Shown here: positions 18,186-28,832 of the stretch, piece by piece | Layout: each line of letters begins with the position of its first letter | How positions within the stretch are numbered: position 1 is the stretch's first letter | NCBI RefSeq assembly: GCF_001971705.1 | Contig: NZ_CP019327.1 | Location: 186,001-250,000 of the forward strand | Source of the DNA: Natronorubrum daqingense | Lineage (GTDB): Archaea; Halobacteriota; Halobacteria; Halobacteriales; Natrialbaceae | Direction of reading: 5' to 3' | DNA length: 64,000 bases | Notes under the pieces: generated by a model | Told to the model about the DNA's origin: nothing | Database searches by the model: none | The model's input: the letters and a program-made list of their open reading frames with translations, nothing else | Made by a program: the position numbers and the translations under genes

Positions 18186-18435
18186 GAGATGATGGAACTT
18201 TCGGATCGAGTGTTATAACCTTCACCATATCCATAATATGGCGCTATTTTCTCTGGTAGCCACTGAACATCGGTGCACACCTGCTCGCCAGACGGTTCGA
18301 CGATCGGTGCCTGATTCGACTCAGTTGGTGCGATAGTTGACTCTGAGACGACAGGCCACGGCCTTCGCGAGAACGGATACTGAGACGAAACTCGAGGTCG
18401 AAGGGCTTTCGACCGCTCGGAAGAAGAGGTGGGTA

Positions 18436-18927
18436 ATGAGCGACGGAGCCACCGAGGGCGGGTTGGCCGGCGTGTCCGAACTCCGAACGATCGCGGACTA
18501 CCAGTTCGGGGCGGGCGCGGGGTCGGCCCTCTTTCCGCGCGAGGAGTCGGTAACGGTCAAACGAACGAATTCCGGACGGCCCCAGCAGGTCCACGCCGAC
18601 GGCGGCCGTCTCGTCTCCTTTGGCATCGACGGCCGATTCACCCTCGGACTCGAGGGCGGACGACGACTGCACGAGGCGCTCGAGTCCCCCGCCTACCGGG
18701 TGATCGTCGACGACGAGAGCGAACCGTTCGTCCGCGACGAGAAGAACGTCTTCGCGAAGTTCGTTCTCGAGGCGGGACCCGACATTCGTCCCGGTGACGA
18801 GGTGCTCGTCGTCCACGAGCGCGGCGAACTCATCGCCGTCGGGACGGCCGACCTCGCCGCCGAGGGAATCGAGGACTTCGAGACGGGAATGGCAGTTCGC
18901 GTGCGCGAAGGCGTGCCCGCGGAGTGA
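18436..18927 (+). CDS. PUA-domain protein
   Basis: 163-residue protein whose C-terminal ~75 residues form a PUA RNA-binding domain (YRVIVDDESEPFVRDEKNVF, PGDEVLVVHERGELIAVGTA). The N-terminal half resembles the pre-PUA region seen in archaeal tRNA-modification proteins, but no catalytic domain is present. It probably binds structured RNA. The following 331 bp contain several strong hairpins, then nac and trmI, so a translation-related cluster is likely. Confidence 0.85.
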   Translation: MSDGATEGGLAGVSELRTIADYQFGAGAGSALFPREESVTVKRTNSGRPQQVHADGGRLVSFGIDGRFTLGLEGGRRLHEALESPAYRVIVDDESEPFVRDEKNVFAKFVLEAGPDIRPGDEVLVVHERGELIAVGTADLAAEGIEDFETGMAVRVREGVPAE

Positions 18928-19258
18928 GTCAAAATTCCCGGAGAGAGTCCAAAGCGCTGGCCGGGAGCGGGGCTCGAGCCCTGCGAGAGCCCCGCGACCC
19001 TACGGAAGAGCACACTCTTCCGAGCATCGCGGACGCAAGCGTCCGCTCAGCGGGGAAGGGCAGGCTGTTTACCGATACTCACCGCGAACGAACGAAGTGA
19101 GCGAGCGGGCCGACGACCGATGTGAAGACTCCGGAGGTGTCGAAACGGAGGGAGGAGTGCTTTTCATCAAAGTTTTGCCGAGGGCGCGGCGAAGCCGCGA
19201 CCGCAGCGCAAAAGTTTGGACCGTAGCATAAAAGGTTGCTGACAGCGACGTGTCGGGT
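18928..19258. other. Structured intergenic region with successive hairpins
   Basis: 331 bp without a gene. On the plus strand there are four perfect stems: CGGGGCTC/GAGCCCCG (18968-18994), CGGAAGAG/CTCTTCCG with a 4-base loop (19003-19022), GCGGACGC/GCGTCCGC with a 2-base loop (19029-19046) and CGCGGC/GCCGCG (19185-19199). A stretch near 19081-19105 has the cgaacgaa-gtgagcgag pattern common between haloarchaeal genes. This may be a non-coding RNA, a terminator cluster or repeat debris. Confidence 0.5.
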
Positions 19259-19648
19259 ATGTTCGGAGGAGGCGGCGGACTGAACCCGCGCAAGATGGAA
19301 CAGATGATGGAACAGATGGGAATCGACGTCGAGGATATCGACGCCGAGGAGGTAATCATCCGCACGGACGAGTACGACCTCGTCTTCAACGACGCCGAAG
19401 TCACGAAGATGGACGCTCGCGGCCAGGAGACCTACCAGGTCATCGGCTCGCCCGAGCAAGTCGAATCCGGTGCTGCCGGCGGGGCTGGCGGGGCTGGCGG
19501 CGACGAGGACGCGGACGCCGGCGGTGCGATTCCCGACGACGACGTCGAACTCGTCGCGGCCCGTACCGGAGCGAGCGAGGACGACGCGCGCGCAGCACTC
19601 GAGGACGTCGACGGCGACCTCGCCGCTGCGGTCGAATCCCTCGAGTAA
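19259..19648 (+). CDS. nac: Nascent polypeptide-associated complex protein
   Basis: 129-residue archaeal NAC (alpha-type) protein that binds emerging chains at the ribosome. The N-terminus [20 protein letters not shown] and the NAC domain ([20 protein letters not shown]) are typical. A Gly/Ala/Asp linker leads to a C-terminal UBA domain ([20 protein letters not shown]). The ATG at 19259 is chosen over the GTG at 19250. Only 3 bp separate it from trmI, so the two are co-transcribed. Confidence 0.95.
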   Translation: MFGGGGGLNPRKMEQMMEQMGIDVEDIDAEEVIIRTDEYDLVFNDAEVTKMDARGQETYQVIGSPEQVESGAAGGAGGAGGDEDADAGGAIPDDDVELVAARTGASEDDARAALEDVDGDLAAAVESLE

Positions 19649-19651
19649 CGC

Positions 19652-20494
19652 GTGACGGACGATTCTTCCCTCGACGACGACACCGAGAGCGACCACGACC
19701 ACGACCACGACGACCGAGGGGCCGACGAATCCACCGAAAGCGACCGCGTTCCCGTCTTGCTCGTCCGCGAGGATCGAGAGTTCCTCATCGAACCGGGCGC
19801 GGAGCAAGGCACCGATCTGGGCGTCCTCGAGGTGCCGGCGGACGTGCAACCGGGCGAGATCGTCGAGACGCATCTGGGCGAGGCGTTCCGGGTGCGCTCG
19901 CTGCGCGGCCCGGATCTCTTTCACCACTTCGAACGAACCGGGGCCCCGATGGTCCCGCGGGACATCGGACTGGTGATCGGCGAGACGGGCGTCTCGCAGG
20001 GTGACCAGATCCTCGATGCCGGCACCGGGACCGGAGTCCTCGCGGCTTCGATGGCCCGTGCTGGGGCGTCAGTAGTCACATACGAACGAAAGGGCGAGTT
20101 CGCCGACGTCGCTCGAGCGAATATGTCGCTGGGGGGCGTTTCCGACGCCGTCGACGTTCGAACGGGGGATTTGGCGACGCTGCTCGAGGAAGAGGGCGTC
20201 GAATCGCTCGGCTTCGAGTCGTCGTTCGACGTGCTCACGCTCGATACTGGCGATGCGGCCTCGATCGTCGACTACGCACCCGACGTGCTCGTCGACGGCG
20301 GCTTCCTCGCGGTCTACAGCCCGTTTATCGAGTCGACGAAGGCGACCGTCGAGGCGGCGCGCGAGGCCGGATTGTCGAATATTCGCACTCGAGAGACGAT
20401 TCAACGAGAGATGCAGTTCGACGACCGCGGCTCGCGCCCGTCGACCGCACCGGTGGGTCACACGGGCTATCTCGTGATCGCTCGGAACGTGTAA
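19652..20494 (+). CDS. trmI: tRNA (adenine-58-N1)-methyltransferase
   Basis: 280-residue SAM-dependent methyltransferase of the TrmI/Trm61 family, which makes m1A (positions 57/58) in the tRNA T-loop. The SAM motif is ILDAGTGTGVLAASMARAG, followed by TYERKGEFADVARANM. An N-terminal ~30-residue Asp/His-rich extension precedes the small beta domain. The start codon is GTG. The 3-bp gap after nac indicates an operon. Confidence 0.92.
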   Translation: MTDDSSLDDDTESDHDHDHDDRGADESTESDRVPVLLVREDREFLIEPGAEQGTDLGVLEVPADVQPGEIVETHLGEAFRVRSLRGPDLFHHFERTGAPMVPRDIGLVIGETGVSQGDQILDAGTGTGVLAASMARAGASVVTYERKGEFADVARANMSLGGVSDAVDVRTGDLATLLEEEGVESLGFESSFDVLTLDTGDAASIVDYAPDVLVDGGFLAVYSPFIESTKATVEAAREAGLSNIRTRETIQREMQFDDRGSRPSTAPVGHTGYLVIARNV

Positions 20495-20658
20495 TTCCCG
20501 CCACCGAAGGCTATCGACGATCAGTGACCGGCTGTCGACAGCCGGATTTCGCGTTTCTCAGCCGCTCGCGCCGAAAAAGACTCATTCAGTTGCGAGTAGC
20601 GAATCACAGGAACTGTTCGCAACCTTCTTTATTCGTTCGGGTGTCCACGAACATAGCA

Positions 20659-22995
20659 ATGGCTGTACTCTGGCTGGACGAGATCAGTGCCGACGACCTC
20701 GAGACGGTCGGCGGCAAAGGCGCCTCTCTGGGCGAACTTACGGGTGCTGGGCTGCCCGTCCCCCCGGGATTCGTCGTCACCGCCGGGACCTACCGATCGT
20801 TCATCGAAGAAGCCGAAATCGATGAAGAACTGTTCGAGGCCGTCGACGTCGACGTTGACGACTCGAGCGCGCTCGCGAGCGCGGCCAACCGCGCACAGGA
20901 ACTCATTCTCGAGACGCCGTTTCCGGACGACCTGCGCGAGGAGATTCTCGCGTCGTACCAGGAGGTCGGCGACGGCGAGGCGTTCGTCGCCGTTCGATCT
21001 TCGGCGACGGCGGAGGATCTGCCAGACGCCTCCTTCGCGGGTCAACAGGAGACGTTCCTGAACGTCACCGAGGAGGCGCTCCTCGACCGCGTTCGGGAGT
21101 GTTGGGCGTCGCTCTTCACGCAGCGAGCGATCTACTACCGCCAGGAGCAAGGGTTCGACCACTCCACGGTCAACATCGCCGTCGTCGTTCAGCAGATGGT
21201 CGACGCCGAGAAATCGGGCGTGATGTTCACGAGCCATCCCTCGACTGGCGATCCGACGATGATTATCGAGGCCGCGTGGGGACTCGGCGAAGCCGTCGTC
21301 TCGGGTGCCGTCTCGCCGGACAACTACGTCATCGAACGCGAGGACCGCGAGGTCGACGTCACCGTCGCCGAGAAGAAAGTAATGCACGAAAAGGACGAGG
21401 AAACCGGAGAGACCGTCGAACGCGAGGTTTCCCAGGAAAAACGCAACGAGCGAGTCGTCTCCGACGAGGAGATTAACGCGCTCATGGACCTCGGCGAACG
21501 CGTCGAAGACCACTACGGCGAACCACAGGACGTCGAGTGGGCGATCGTCGACGGAGAGGTCTTCATGCTCCAGTCCCGACCGATCACGACCATCGACGAG
21601 GACGGCGGAGCCACGGCAGAGACGGGCAGCGTCGACCCGACGACTGGAATCACCGACGGCAGCGGTAGCGTCCAAGCGACAGGGGGCGGAAACGGCGCCA
21701 CAGCAAGTTCTGGCGGATCTGGCGACGTGCTCGTCGACGGCCTGGGCTCGAGTCCAGGGACCGTAAGCGGCGCCGCGCGAATCGTCAAAAAGCTCGACGA
21801 TCTCGACAAAGTCAGCGAGGGCGACGTCATCGTCACCGAGATGACGATGCCCGACATGGTGCCGGCGATGAAACGCGCCTCGGGGATTATCACCGACGAA
21901 GGCGGCATGACCAGCCACGCCGCGATCGTCTCCCGGGAACTCGGCGTTCCAGCCATCGTGGGCACGACGAACGCCACGACGGTGCTCGAGGACGGCCAGG
22001 TCGTCACGCTCGACGGCGACAAGGGTGCGGTGCTCGAGGGACAGGAAGTCGATCCCGACGAGGAAACCGAACCCGTCGAGGAGGTGCGTCCGCAGTCGCC
22101 GGTCAAACCGATGACCGCGACCGAGGTGAAAGTCAACGTCTCCATTCCGGAAGCCGCGGAACGTGCGGCGGCGACGGGGGCCGACGGCGTCGGCTTGCTC
22201 CGCATGGAGCACATGATCCTCTCGCTGAACCAGACGCCGGCGAAGTTCATCGAGGAAAACGGCGAGGACGCCTACATCACCGAACTCGTCGAGGGCATCC
22301 GCGGCGTCGCCGACGCCTTCTATCCGCGGCCGGTTCGCGTCCGCACGCTCGACGCCCCGACCGACGAGTTCCGACAACTCGAGGGCGGCGAGAGCGAGCC
22401 GAGCGAGCACAATCCGATGCTGGGCTACCGAGGGATTCGCCGCTCGCTCGACCGGCCCGACGTGTTTGGCCACGAACTCGAGGCGTTCCGTCGCCTCTAC
22501 GAGATGGGCTACGACAACGTCGAACTCATGCTCCCGCTGGTCAACGATGCCGAGGACGTTTACCGAGCGAAGTCGCTCATGGAGGATGCCGGTATCGACC
22601 CCGAGAAGCGAAAGTGGGGCGTGATGATCGAGACGCCGGCGTCGGCGCTCTCCGTCGAGGGAATGGCCGAGGCGGGAATCGACTTCGCGTCGTTCGGGAC
22701 GAACGACCTCACCCAGTACACGCTCGCGGTCGATCGGAACAACGAGAACGTCGCCGACCGCTTCGACGAACTTCACCCGGCGATCTTGCGACTCATCGGT
22801 GACGTCATCGAAACCTGTCGCGAACACGACGTGAACACGAGTATCTGCGGGCAGGCCGGTTCCAAACCCGAGATGGCCCAGTTCCTCGTCAACGAAGGTG
22901 TGAACTCGATTTCGGCCAACATCGACGCCGTTCGCGACGTCCAACACGAAGTAAAGCGCGTCGAGCAAAAGTTGCTCCTCGATTCGGTCCGCTAG
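20659..22995 (+). CDS. ppsA: Phosphoenolpyruvate synthase
   Basis: 778-residue pyruvate, water dikinase making PEP from pyruvate for gluconeogenesis. Domains in order: ATP-grasp-like nucleotide-binding domain (residues 1-~315), a Gly/Thr/Ser linker (~318-355), the swivelling phosphohistidine domain with His420 ([14 protein letters not shown]), and the PEP/pyruvate TIM barrel with the catalytic Cys730 ([17 protein letters not shown]). Length is normal. The ATG at 20659 starts [15 protein letters not shown]. It catalyses the direction opposite to Pyk at 29.2-31.0 kb. Confidence 0.96.
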   Translation: MAVLWLDEISADDLETVGGKGASLGELTGAGLPVPPGFVVTAGTYRSFIEEAEIDEELFEAVDVDVDDSSALASAANRAQELILETPFPDDLREEILASYQEVGDGEAFVAVRSSATAEDLPDASFAGQQETFLNVTEEALLDRVRECWASLFTQRAIYYRQEQGFDHSTVNIAVVVQQMVDAEKSGVMFTSHPSTGDPTMIIEAAWGLGEAVVSGAVSPDNYVIEREDREVDVTVAEKKVMHEKDEETGETVEREVSQEKRNERVVSDEEINALMDLGERVEDHYGEPQDVEWAIVDGEVFMLQSRPITTIDEDGGATAETGSVDPTTGITDGSGSVQATGGGNGATASSGGSGDVLVDGLGSSPGTVSGAARIVKKLDDLDKVSEGDVIVTEMTMPDMVPAMKRASGIITDEGGMTSHAAIVSRELGVPAIVGTTNATTVLEDGQVVTLDGDKGAVLEGQEVDPDEETEPVEEVRPQSPVKPMTATEVKVNVSIPEAAERAAATGADGVGLLRMEHMILSLNQTPAKFIEENGEDAYITELVEGIRGVADAFYPRPVRVRTLDAPTDEFRQLEGGESEPSEHNPMLGYRGIRRSLDRPDVFGHELEAFRRLYEMGYDNVELMLPLVNDAEDVYRAKSLMEDAGIDPEKRKWGVMIETPASALSVEGMAEAGIDFASFGTNDLTQYTLAVDRNNENVADRFDELHPAILRLIGDVIETCREHDVNTSICGQAGSKPEMAQFLVNEGVNSISANIDAVRDVQHEVKRVEQKLLLDSVR

Positions 22996-23080
22996 AACGA
23001 GTCGACGAACTCTCGGACAGTTTTCTTCACTACTTCGAGTAAACGTAACGCATAAATTCGCGAGTACGGACTGTCGGGGT

Positions 23081-24166
23081 ATGCAACGCGAGCCGCAATC
23101 GTTCGATCGAGTGCTCTCCTCGATGTGTTCCGAGCCACATCCCCTCGCACGCGAGGCGGCCGAACGATTTCTCGCGACGAACCCCGGCGATCCGGGAACC
23201 TATCCAACTGTGACGGCCCTCGAGGAGGAGGCGCTCGCCACGCTGGGCGAGATCGCCGGTCTCGAGAACCCGTCGGGGTACATCGCGAGCGGCGGGACGG
23301 AAGCGAACGTGCAGGCGGTGCGAATCGCCAGAAACCGTGCCGAGACGCGGACGCCGAACGTCGTCATGCCCGAGTCGGCACATTTCAGTTTTCAGAAGGC
23401 TGCCGGCGTGTTGGGCGTCGACCTTCGAATCGTGCCGACCGACGAGAGGTTTCGGGCGGATCTCGAGGCCGTTCGCGCGTCCGTCGATGCGGATACCGCA
23501 CTCGTCGTCGGCGTGGCCGGATCGACGGAGTACGGCCGCGTCGATCCGATTCCGGCACTCGGTGAGATCGCTCGAGACGCGGGAGCGATGCTCCACGTCG
23601 ACGCAGCCTGGGGCGGGTTCGTACTCCCGTTTAGCGGGGACGAGTGGCACTTCGGTCACGCGGCCGTCGATACGATGGCGATCGATCCACACAAGATGGG
23701 CCAAGCCGCCGTCCCCGCGGGCGGTCTGCTCGCCCGTTCGGACGACTTGCTCGACGAACTCGCCGTCGACACGCCCTACCTCGAGTCGACCTCGCAGGCG
23801 ACGCTGACGGGGACGCGCTCCGGCGCGGGCGTCGCGAGCGCCGTCGCCGCGATGGACGAGTTGTGGCCCGATGGGTATCGCGAACAGTACCGTCGCTCTC
23901 AGGAAAACGCCGAGTGGCTCGCCGCGGAACTCGAGCAGCGGGACTACGATGTCGTCGAGCCGACGCTGCCGCTGGTCGCGGCCGAGATTTCGGGGTCGAC
24001 GTTCGAGGCGCTGCGCGAGGAGGGGTGGCGGATCTCCCGAACCGCGAGGGACGAATTGCGCGTCGTCTGTATGCCACACGTGACTCGGGAGATGCTCGCG
24101 TCGTTTCTCGAGGATCTCGATCGACTCGAGCGAGGGGCGAGCGTTCCAGTCGCGAGTGACGGCTGA
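23081..24166 (+). CDS. mfnA: Aspartate 1-decarboxylase / tyrosine decarboxylase family (MfnA/PanD)
   Basis: 361-residue group II PLP decarboxylase. The PLP lysine is Lys205 ([16 protein letters not shown]), and HVDAAWGG carries the PLP-binding Asp. In archaea this family makes beta-alanine from aspartate for coenzyme A, or tyramine for methanofuran in methanogens. Haloarchaea lack methanofuran, so the aspartate decarboxylase role is the likely one (inference from known biology). It lies alone between ppsA and a small membrane protein. Confidence 0.9.
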   Translation: MQREPQSFDRVLSSMCSEPHPLAREAAERFLATNPGDPGTYPTVTALEEEALATLGEIAGLENPSGYIASGGTEANVQAVRIARNRAETRTPNVVMPESAHFSFQKAAGVLGVDLRIVPTDERFRADLEAVRASVDADTALVVGVAGSTEYGRVDPIPALGEIARDAGAMLHVDAAWGGFVLPFSGDEWHFGHAAVDTMAIDPHKMGQAAVPAGGLLARSDDLLDELAVDTPYLESTSQATLTGTRSGAGVASAVAAMDELWPDGYREQYRRSQENAEWLAAELEQRDYDVVEPTLPLVAAEISGSTFEALREEGWRISRTARDELRVVCMPHVTREMLASFLEDLDRLERGASVPVASDG

Positions 24167-24240
24167 CGCTCCGCGAACGCCATCGAGATACCGATGGGTC
24201 GGATCGGTAGCGGTTTGCCCTCCCGCTTCGAGACTCGAGT

Positions 24241-24576
24241 ATGGCGCTGGATCGCTTCGACGTGGTCGCGATCGTCGGTTTCGTCGGACTGGTTGGGGCT
24301 TCGGCGGTTCTCGAGGGAGTACTGGTCGCGGCCGCACTGGGCGGATTCGCCCTCTCGCTGTCGAGTTGGCGACTGTACGACGGCCGTCCGTGGGAGGCGC
24401 TGGCCTGGATCGCGTGGGTCGGTGCGGCGGTGTCGATCGTCGTCGTTCCCAGCGGCGGCGCGTTCCTCGTCGCCTTCTTCGGCTGTCTCCTGGTGGGAAT
24501 CGGCTTGTTGTTCGGCGCCCGCCTCGAGTGGCTCCCGGATATCTGGCACGCCTCGTCGCCTGGTAGTGAGGAGTGA
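24241..24576 (+). CDS. Small membrane protein, function unknown
   Basis: 111-residue protein with four hydrophobic segments (about residues 6-26, 27-45, 53-70 and 74-92). A charged residue patch (SWRLYDGRPWE) lies in the middle. No family recognised. It ends 17 bp before the convergent stop of the sodium symporter gene. Confidence 0.7.
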   Translation: MALDRFDVVAIVGFVGLVGASAVLEGVLVAAALGGFALSLSSWRLYDGRPWEALAWIAWVGAAVSIVVVPSGGAFLVAFFGCLLVGIGLLFGARLEWLPDIWHASSPGSEE

Positions 24577-24593
24577 TTCACCCGTGAGCCGCG

Positions 24594-25955
24594 TTACTCC
24601 TCGAGCCACGCCGCGAAGTCCCCGCTGAGGAACTCGTAGTAGTCGAGGATACCGAGGACGAGGGCGACGACGAGCACGAGGACGACGGGGATCCTGACGG
24701 CCCAGATCCACGCCGTTCCGAGCGAGCCGAGGTCACCGATTCCGCGCTCGAGCTCTTCGATGGCGAGCGTCGACAGCGACCAACTGACGAGTATCGCGAG
24801 CAACAGTCCGCCGAGGACGAGCAGGATCTGGTCGGCGAAGAGGTCGAACAGGTCGAGCAAGACGAGGTCGTACGCCGAGGGGATGCCGAGCAGGAAGATC
24901 GCGCCGCCGATGGCGAGGGTGGCCGTTACCCGGTCGAGGTCTAACTCGTCGATCGCGTAGGAGACGACCACCTCCATGAGACTGATCGCACTCGAGAGCG
25001 CGGCGATTGCGACGGTGGCAAAGAAAATTGCGCCGATGAGCCAGCCGAACGTGAGGTCGCCGAACGCGGCGGCGAGCGAGACGAAGATCGCACCGGCCCC
25101 GGGATCGCCGGGGGCGACGCCGGCCGTAAAGAGGACGGGGAAGACGATCAGTCCGGTGACGAACGCGATTGCCGTGTCGAAGCCGATGATGATCGCGCTG
25201 TCTTCCGCGAGATTTCGGTCCTCACCGAGGTACGACGCGTACGTGATCATCACACCCATCCCGAGCGAGAGCGTGAAGAAGGCCTGTCCGGCGGCCGCGG
25301 GCAGGATGCTTTGCCACTCGGCGGCGATCACCCCCCACTCCGGCGAGAGGTAGTAGCTGTAGGCTTCGCTCGCCCCCTCGAGCGTCGCGACGTAGACGGC
25401 GAGACCGAGCATGATGACGATGATCGCCGGGATCATCACCTTCACGGCGAGTTCGATCCCGCGTTCGATGCCGTAGGCGACGATGGCGATGACGGCGACC
25501 ATGAAAATCGCGTGAAGGAAGATGGCATCGAGGCCGCTCGCGAGCGTGACGAACTGCGCTTCCGCTTCGGCGGCGTCGGCGATGTAGTCGTCCTGTAAAC
25601 CGAGGAGCGTGTAGCGAATCGTCCACCCGGCGACGACGCTGTAGTACGAAAGGATCACGAACCCGGTCGCGATGAAGATCCAGCCGACGTACCTCCACGC
25701 GCCGGCGCCGATTTCCTGGAGGGCGCCGACTGGGTTGCGTTCGGTGTGACGACCGACGACGAACTCGATGAGCATCGCCGGAAAGCCGATGAGGACGATA
25801 AACAGGAGGTAGATGACGAGAAACGCCGCGCCACCTTCCTGACCGACCTGAAACGGGAACCGCCAGATGTTCCCCAGACCGACGGCGCTACCGACTGCCG
25901 CGAAAATGAACCCGATTCGGGTTGCCCACTGTTCGCGTTGGCCACCGCTGCTCAT
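24594..25955 (-). CDS. Sodium-dependent transporter, NSS/SNF family
   Basis: 453-residue neurotransmitter:sodium symporter family protein, presumably importing an amino acid or similar small solute with Na+. The first helix has the family hallmark, REQWATRIGFIFAAVGSAVG then LGNIWRFP, which forms part of the Na+ and substrate sites. About eleven to twelve hydrophobic helices are visible; the short C-terminal tail ends in LEE. The substrate cannot be assigned. It is divergent from metG. Confidence 0.93.
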   Translation of the reverse strand: MSSGGQREQWATRIGFIFAAVGSAVGLGNIWRFPFQVGQEGGAAFLVIYLLFIVLIGFPAMLIEFVVGRHTERNPVGALQEIGAGAWRYVGWIFIATGFVILSYYSVVAGWTIRYTLLGLQDDYIADAAEAEAQFVTLASGLDAIFLHAIFMVAVIAIVAYGIERGIELAVKVMIPAIIVIMLGLAVYVATLEGASEAYSYYLSPEWGVIAAEWQSILPAAAGQAFFTLSLGMGVMITYASYLGEDRNLAEDSAIIIGFDTAIAFVTGLIVFPVLFTAGVAPGDPGAGAIFVSLAAAFGDLTFGWLIGAIFFATVAIAALSSAISLMEVVVSYAIDELDLDRVTATLAIGGAIFLLGIPSAYDLVLLDLFDLFADQILLVLGGLLLAILVSWSLSTLAIEELERGIGDLGSLGTAWIWAVRIPVVLVLVVALVLGILDYYEFLSGDFAAWLEE

Positions 25956-26170
25956 ACCTTGGTACGTCCGGATGGCGTGTCAAAACAATGCATGACAGTC
26001 TCGGTGGAGAAATTCGACATTTTGTCCCGTACCGTGACGATACTCTCACTCGAGCCTTGGATTACCGACCGAACCGCCGTACTGCGACGGCGCGATGTCG
26101 ATTTCGTTCGAGCCAATGTTCGCGACCGAAAACCGGCGGGTTTTACGCCCGCCAGCGACAGCGTACAGAT

Positions 26171-28297
26171 ATGAGCAACGACGAGTTTCCGACCGACACG
26201 CCCGCGGTCGTGACCTGCGGGTTGCCGTACGCGAACGGCGACTTGCACATCGGCCACCTGCGGGGGTACATCGGCGCCGACGCGTTCGACCGCGCACTCG
26301 AGACGCTGGGTCAACAAACCGCCTACGTCTGTGGCTCGGACATGCATGGCACGCCGGTCGCCGTCAACGCCGAGCAGGAAGGCGTCGATCCGGAAGACTT
26401 CGCACTCGAGTGGCACGACCAGTACGAGGAGACGTTCCCGAAGTTCAACGTCGACTTCGACAACTACGGCCACACCCACGACGAGACGAACACCGAACTG
26501 ACCCAGGAGATCGTCCGAACCTTAGACGAGGAGGGCTACATCTACGAGAAGGAGATTCAGGTCGCCTACGATCCCGACGCGGACCAGTACCTTCCCGACC
26601 GGTACGTCGTCGGCACCTGTCCCTACTGCGGCGAGAAGGCCCGAGGGGACGAGTGCGACGAGGGGTGTCAGCGCCACTTAGAGCCCGGCGAGGTCGAGGA
26701 TCCGACGAGCACGATCACGGGTAACCCCGCCGAGTACCGCGAGCGTCCGCACAAGTTCTTCGAGGTCTCCAAGTTCGAGGAGTACCTCACCGAGTTCTTG
26801 GACGGCCTCGAGGGAACCTCGAACGCGCGAAATCAGCCCCGACAGTGGATCGACGACGGCCTACAGGACTGGTGTATCACCCGCGACATGGACTGGGGGA
26901 TCGACTACCCCAACGGCGGAGATGGAGACGGAGAGGACCTCGTCCTCTACGTCTGGGTCGACGCACCTATCGAGTACATCGCCTCGACGAAGCAGTACAC
27001 AGAACGCGTCGGCAGCGACGAGTACGACTGGGAACAGCCCTGGAAGGGCGAGGGCGAGATCGTCCACATCATCGGCCGGGACATCATCCAACACCACACC
27101 ATCTTCTGGCCCGCGATGCTCGAGGGTGCCGACTACAACGCCCCCCGCGCCGTCGCGGCGACCGGGTTCATCACGATCAACGGCAAAGGCCTCTCGACGA
27201 GTCGCAACCGCGCCATCTGGGCGAAAGAGTACCTCGAGGAAGGCTTTCACCCGGACCTCCTGCGCTATTACCTGACGACGACCGGCGGCCTTCAACAGGA
27301 TGTCGACTTCTCCTGGGACGCCTTCCAGGAGAAGGTCAACGGCGAACTCGTGGGAACGGTCGGCAACTTCTGGTATCGCTCGCTGCTCTTCGCGTACCGA
27401 AACTACGAGGGCACGCCGGAGACGGACGTCTCCGAGGGAGTCAGCGAACGAATCGAGGGCGCGATCGGGCAAACCCGCGACGCGGTCAACGACTACGACC
27501 TTCGGGAAGTCGGCCGCGCCGCGACCCAACTCGCGCAGTTCGGCAACGAGTACATCCAGCGCAACGAGCCCTGGAAGCTCACCGACGACGACCCCGAGGA
27601 AGCGGCGCAGGTCATCCGCGACTGCGTCCAGATCGCCAAGGCCGTCGGCGTCCTCTTAGAACCGATCGCGCCCGACAAGGCGCAGGCCCTGTGGGAACAG
27701 TTGGGCGAGGACGGATCGGTTGCGGACGCTCACCTCGAGGACGCGCTCGAGGCCCCGCCGCGAAACTTCGCGGAACCCGGCGAACTCTTCGAAAAGATCG
27801 AAGACGACCGCGTCGAGGAGTTGAACGAGAAACTCGAGGAGCGCGTCGCCGCCGCGGGAGACGATTCGGAGGACGGCGAGGAGGACGACGAGGACGACGC
27901 GGAAACCGAAAGCGACGACACCGACGCGGGCGAAGCGACCGATATGGCAGCCCCAGACGACCTCGAGCCACTCGCTGACGAACGAATCGAGTTCGAGGAC
28001 TTCCAGGACGTCGACATCCGCGTTGGGCGAATCGAGTCGGCCGAAGGCATCGAAGGAGCGGACGACCTCGCGAAACTCGAGGTCGACATCGGCTTCGAAA
28101 CGCGACAGGTCGTCGCGGGCATCAAACAGCTCCACGACCTCGAGGCGCTTCCGGGCGAGAAGTGCATCCTGCTCGCGAACATGGCAAAAGCCGAACTGTT
28201 CGGCGTCGAGTCCAACGGGATGATCCTCGCTGCGGGCGAGGAGGCCGATCTGTTGACGACCCATGGAGACGCCGAGGTCGGCGAACGGGTTCGTTGA
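26171..28297 (+). CDS. metG: Methionine--tRNA ligase with C-terminal tRNA-binding domain
   Basis: 708-residue class I synthetase. HIGH motif variant HIGHLRGY near residue 24, a zinc-binding insertion with CPYCGEKARGDECDEGC (about 153-170), and the KMSKS-equivalent KGLSTSRN near 338-345. After the anticodon-binding helical domain, a very acidic linker (about residues 560-590, EDDEDDAETESDD) leads to a Trbp111-type OB-fold (VDIRVGRIESAEGIEGADDL). It charges both initiator and elongator tRNA-Met; the initiator tRNA gene is at 63,021. Confidence 0.96.
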   Translation: MSNDEFPTDTPAVVTCGLPYANGDLHIGHLRGYIGADAFDRALETLGQQTAYVCGSDMHGTPVAVNAEQEGVDPEDFALEWHDQYEETFPKFNVDFDNYGHTHDETNTELTQEIVRTLDEEGYIYEKEIQVAYDPDADQYLPDRYVVGTCPYCGEKARGDECDEGCQRHLEPGEVEDPTSTITGNPAEYRERPHKFFEVSKFEEYLTEFLDGLEGTSNARNQPRQWIDDGLQDWCITRDMDWGIDYPNGGDGDGEDLVLYVWVDAPIEYIASTKQYTERVGSDEYDWEQPWKGEGEIVHIIGRDIIQHHTIFWPAMLEGADYNAPRAVAATGFITINGKGLSTSRNRAIWAKEYLEEGFHPDLLRYYLTTTGGLQQDVDFSWDAFQEKVNGELVGTVGNFWYRSLLFAYRNYEGTPETDVSEGVSERIEGAIGQTRDAVNDYDLREVGRAATQLAQFGNEYIQRNEPWKLTDDDPEEAAQVIRDCVQIAKAVGVLLEPIAPDKAQALWEQLGEDGSVADAHLEDALEAPPRNFAEPGELFEKIEDDRVEELNEKLEERVAAAGDDSEDGEEDDEDDAETESDDTDAGEATDMAAPDDLEPLADERIEFEDFQDVDIRVGRIESAEGIEGADDLAKLEVDIGFETRQVVAGIKQLHDLEALPGEKCILLANMAKAELFGVESNGMILAAGEEADLLTTHGDAEVGERVR

Positions 28298-28528
28298 GCC
28301 ACGACCGGATCGAGCACCACAGACCACCGTAGCGACGACGGAACTCGCAGTGGGTCTTCGTCCACTGCTCGCGCATCGTGGCCGGAGTTACTCGTTTCCC
28401 GGTCCCAATTCGTTCTTTCTGCCATCTGTAGACGGATATGCCAATAAAAAACTCCGAGAACGGGGATACGAACAACACTCGCTCATAGAAACCATAGCGC
28501 TTATTTTATAGATTGTTGAAATTTAAAT

Positions 28529-28711
28529 ATGGATTACAGAATTCGAACGTACGTTGGAATCGCTACGTTCTCCGGGATGGTGTACGTTCTGCTCGCGATC
28601 GATACGCAGAGCAGTTTGTCCCAATCCGTCTACGGCTGGGCGGTTGCTGTACTTTCGATCCTCGTTCTTCTGCTGGTAGCCGCTGATCTGTATCACAGCG
28701 TACAGAGCTAA
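28529..28711 (+). CDS. 60-residue two-span membrane protein
   Basis: Starts MDYRIRTYVGIATFSGMVYV and ends ADLYHSVQS; two transmembrane helices (about residues 8-25 and 34-53). A clear TATA-like box (ttattttatag, 28500-28510) lies about 20-30 bp before the ATG, and the sequence between is AT-rich, as expected of a leaderless or short-leader gene. Codon bias is weaker than in neighbouring genes. Function unknown. Confidence 0.65.
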   Translation: MDYRIRTYVGIATFSGMVYVLLAIDTQSSLSQSVYGWAVAVLSILVLLLVAADLYHSVQS

Positions 28712-28832
28712 TCGAAGGCGAGTGGGTTTCCGGGCATCTCGAACGAGTGACAGATGGCCACGAGCGTCCTGATCGGCGAGCATGGAGCCGGCGGGACTGT
28801 TCGGCTCTCTGTCAATTGACGTTCGATCCCGC

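Noticed and set aside
18960-19050. A second tRNA gene in the hairpin region
   Set aside because: No cloverleaf can be formed: there is no T-loop consensus and no matching acceptor stem.
20629-22968. A 779-codon open frame on the minus strand opposite ppsA
   Set aside because: It mirrors ppsA and has no recognisable domain. Long antisense frames are common in GC-rich haloarchaeal genes because GC-biased codons suppress stops.
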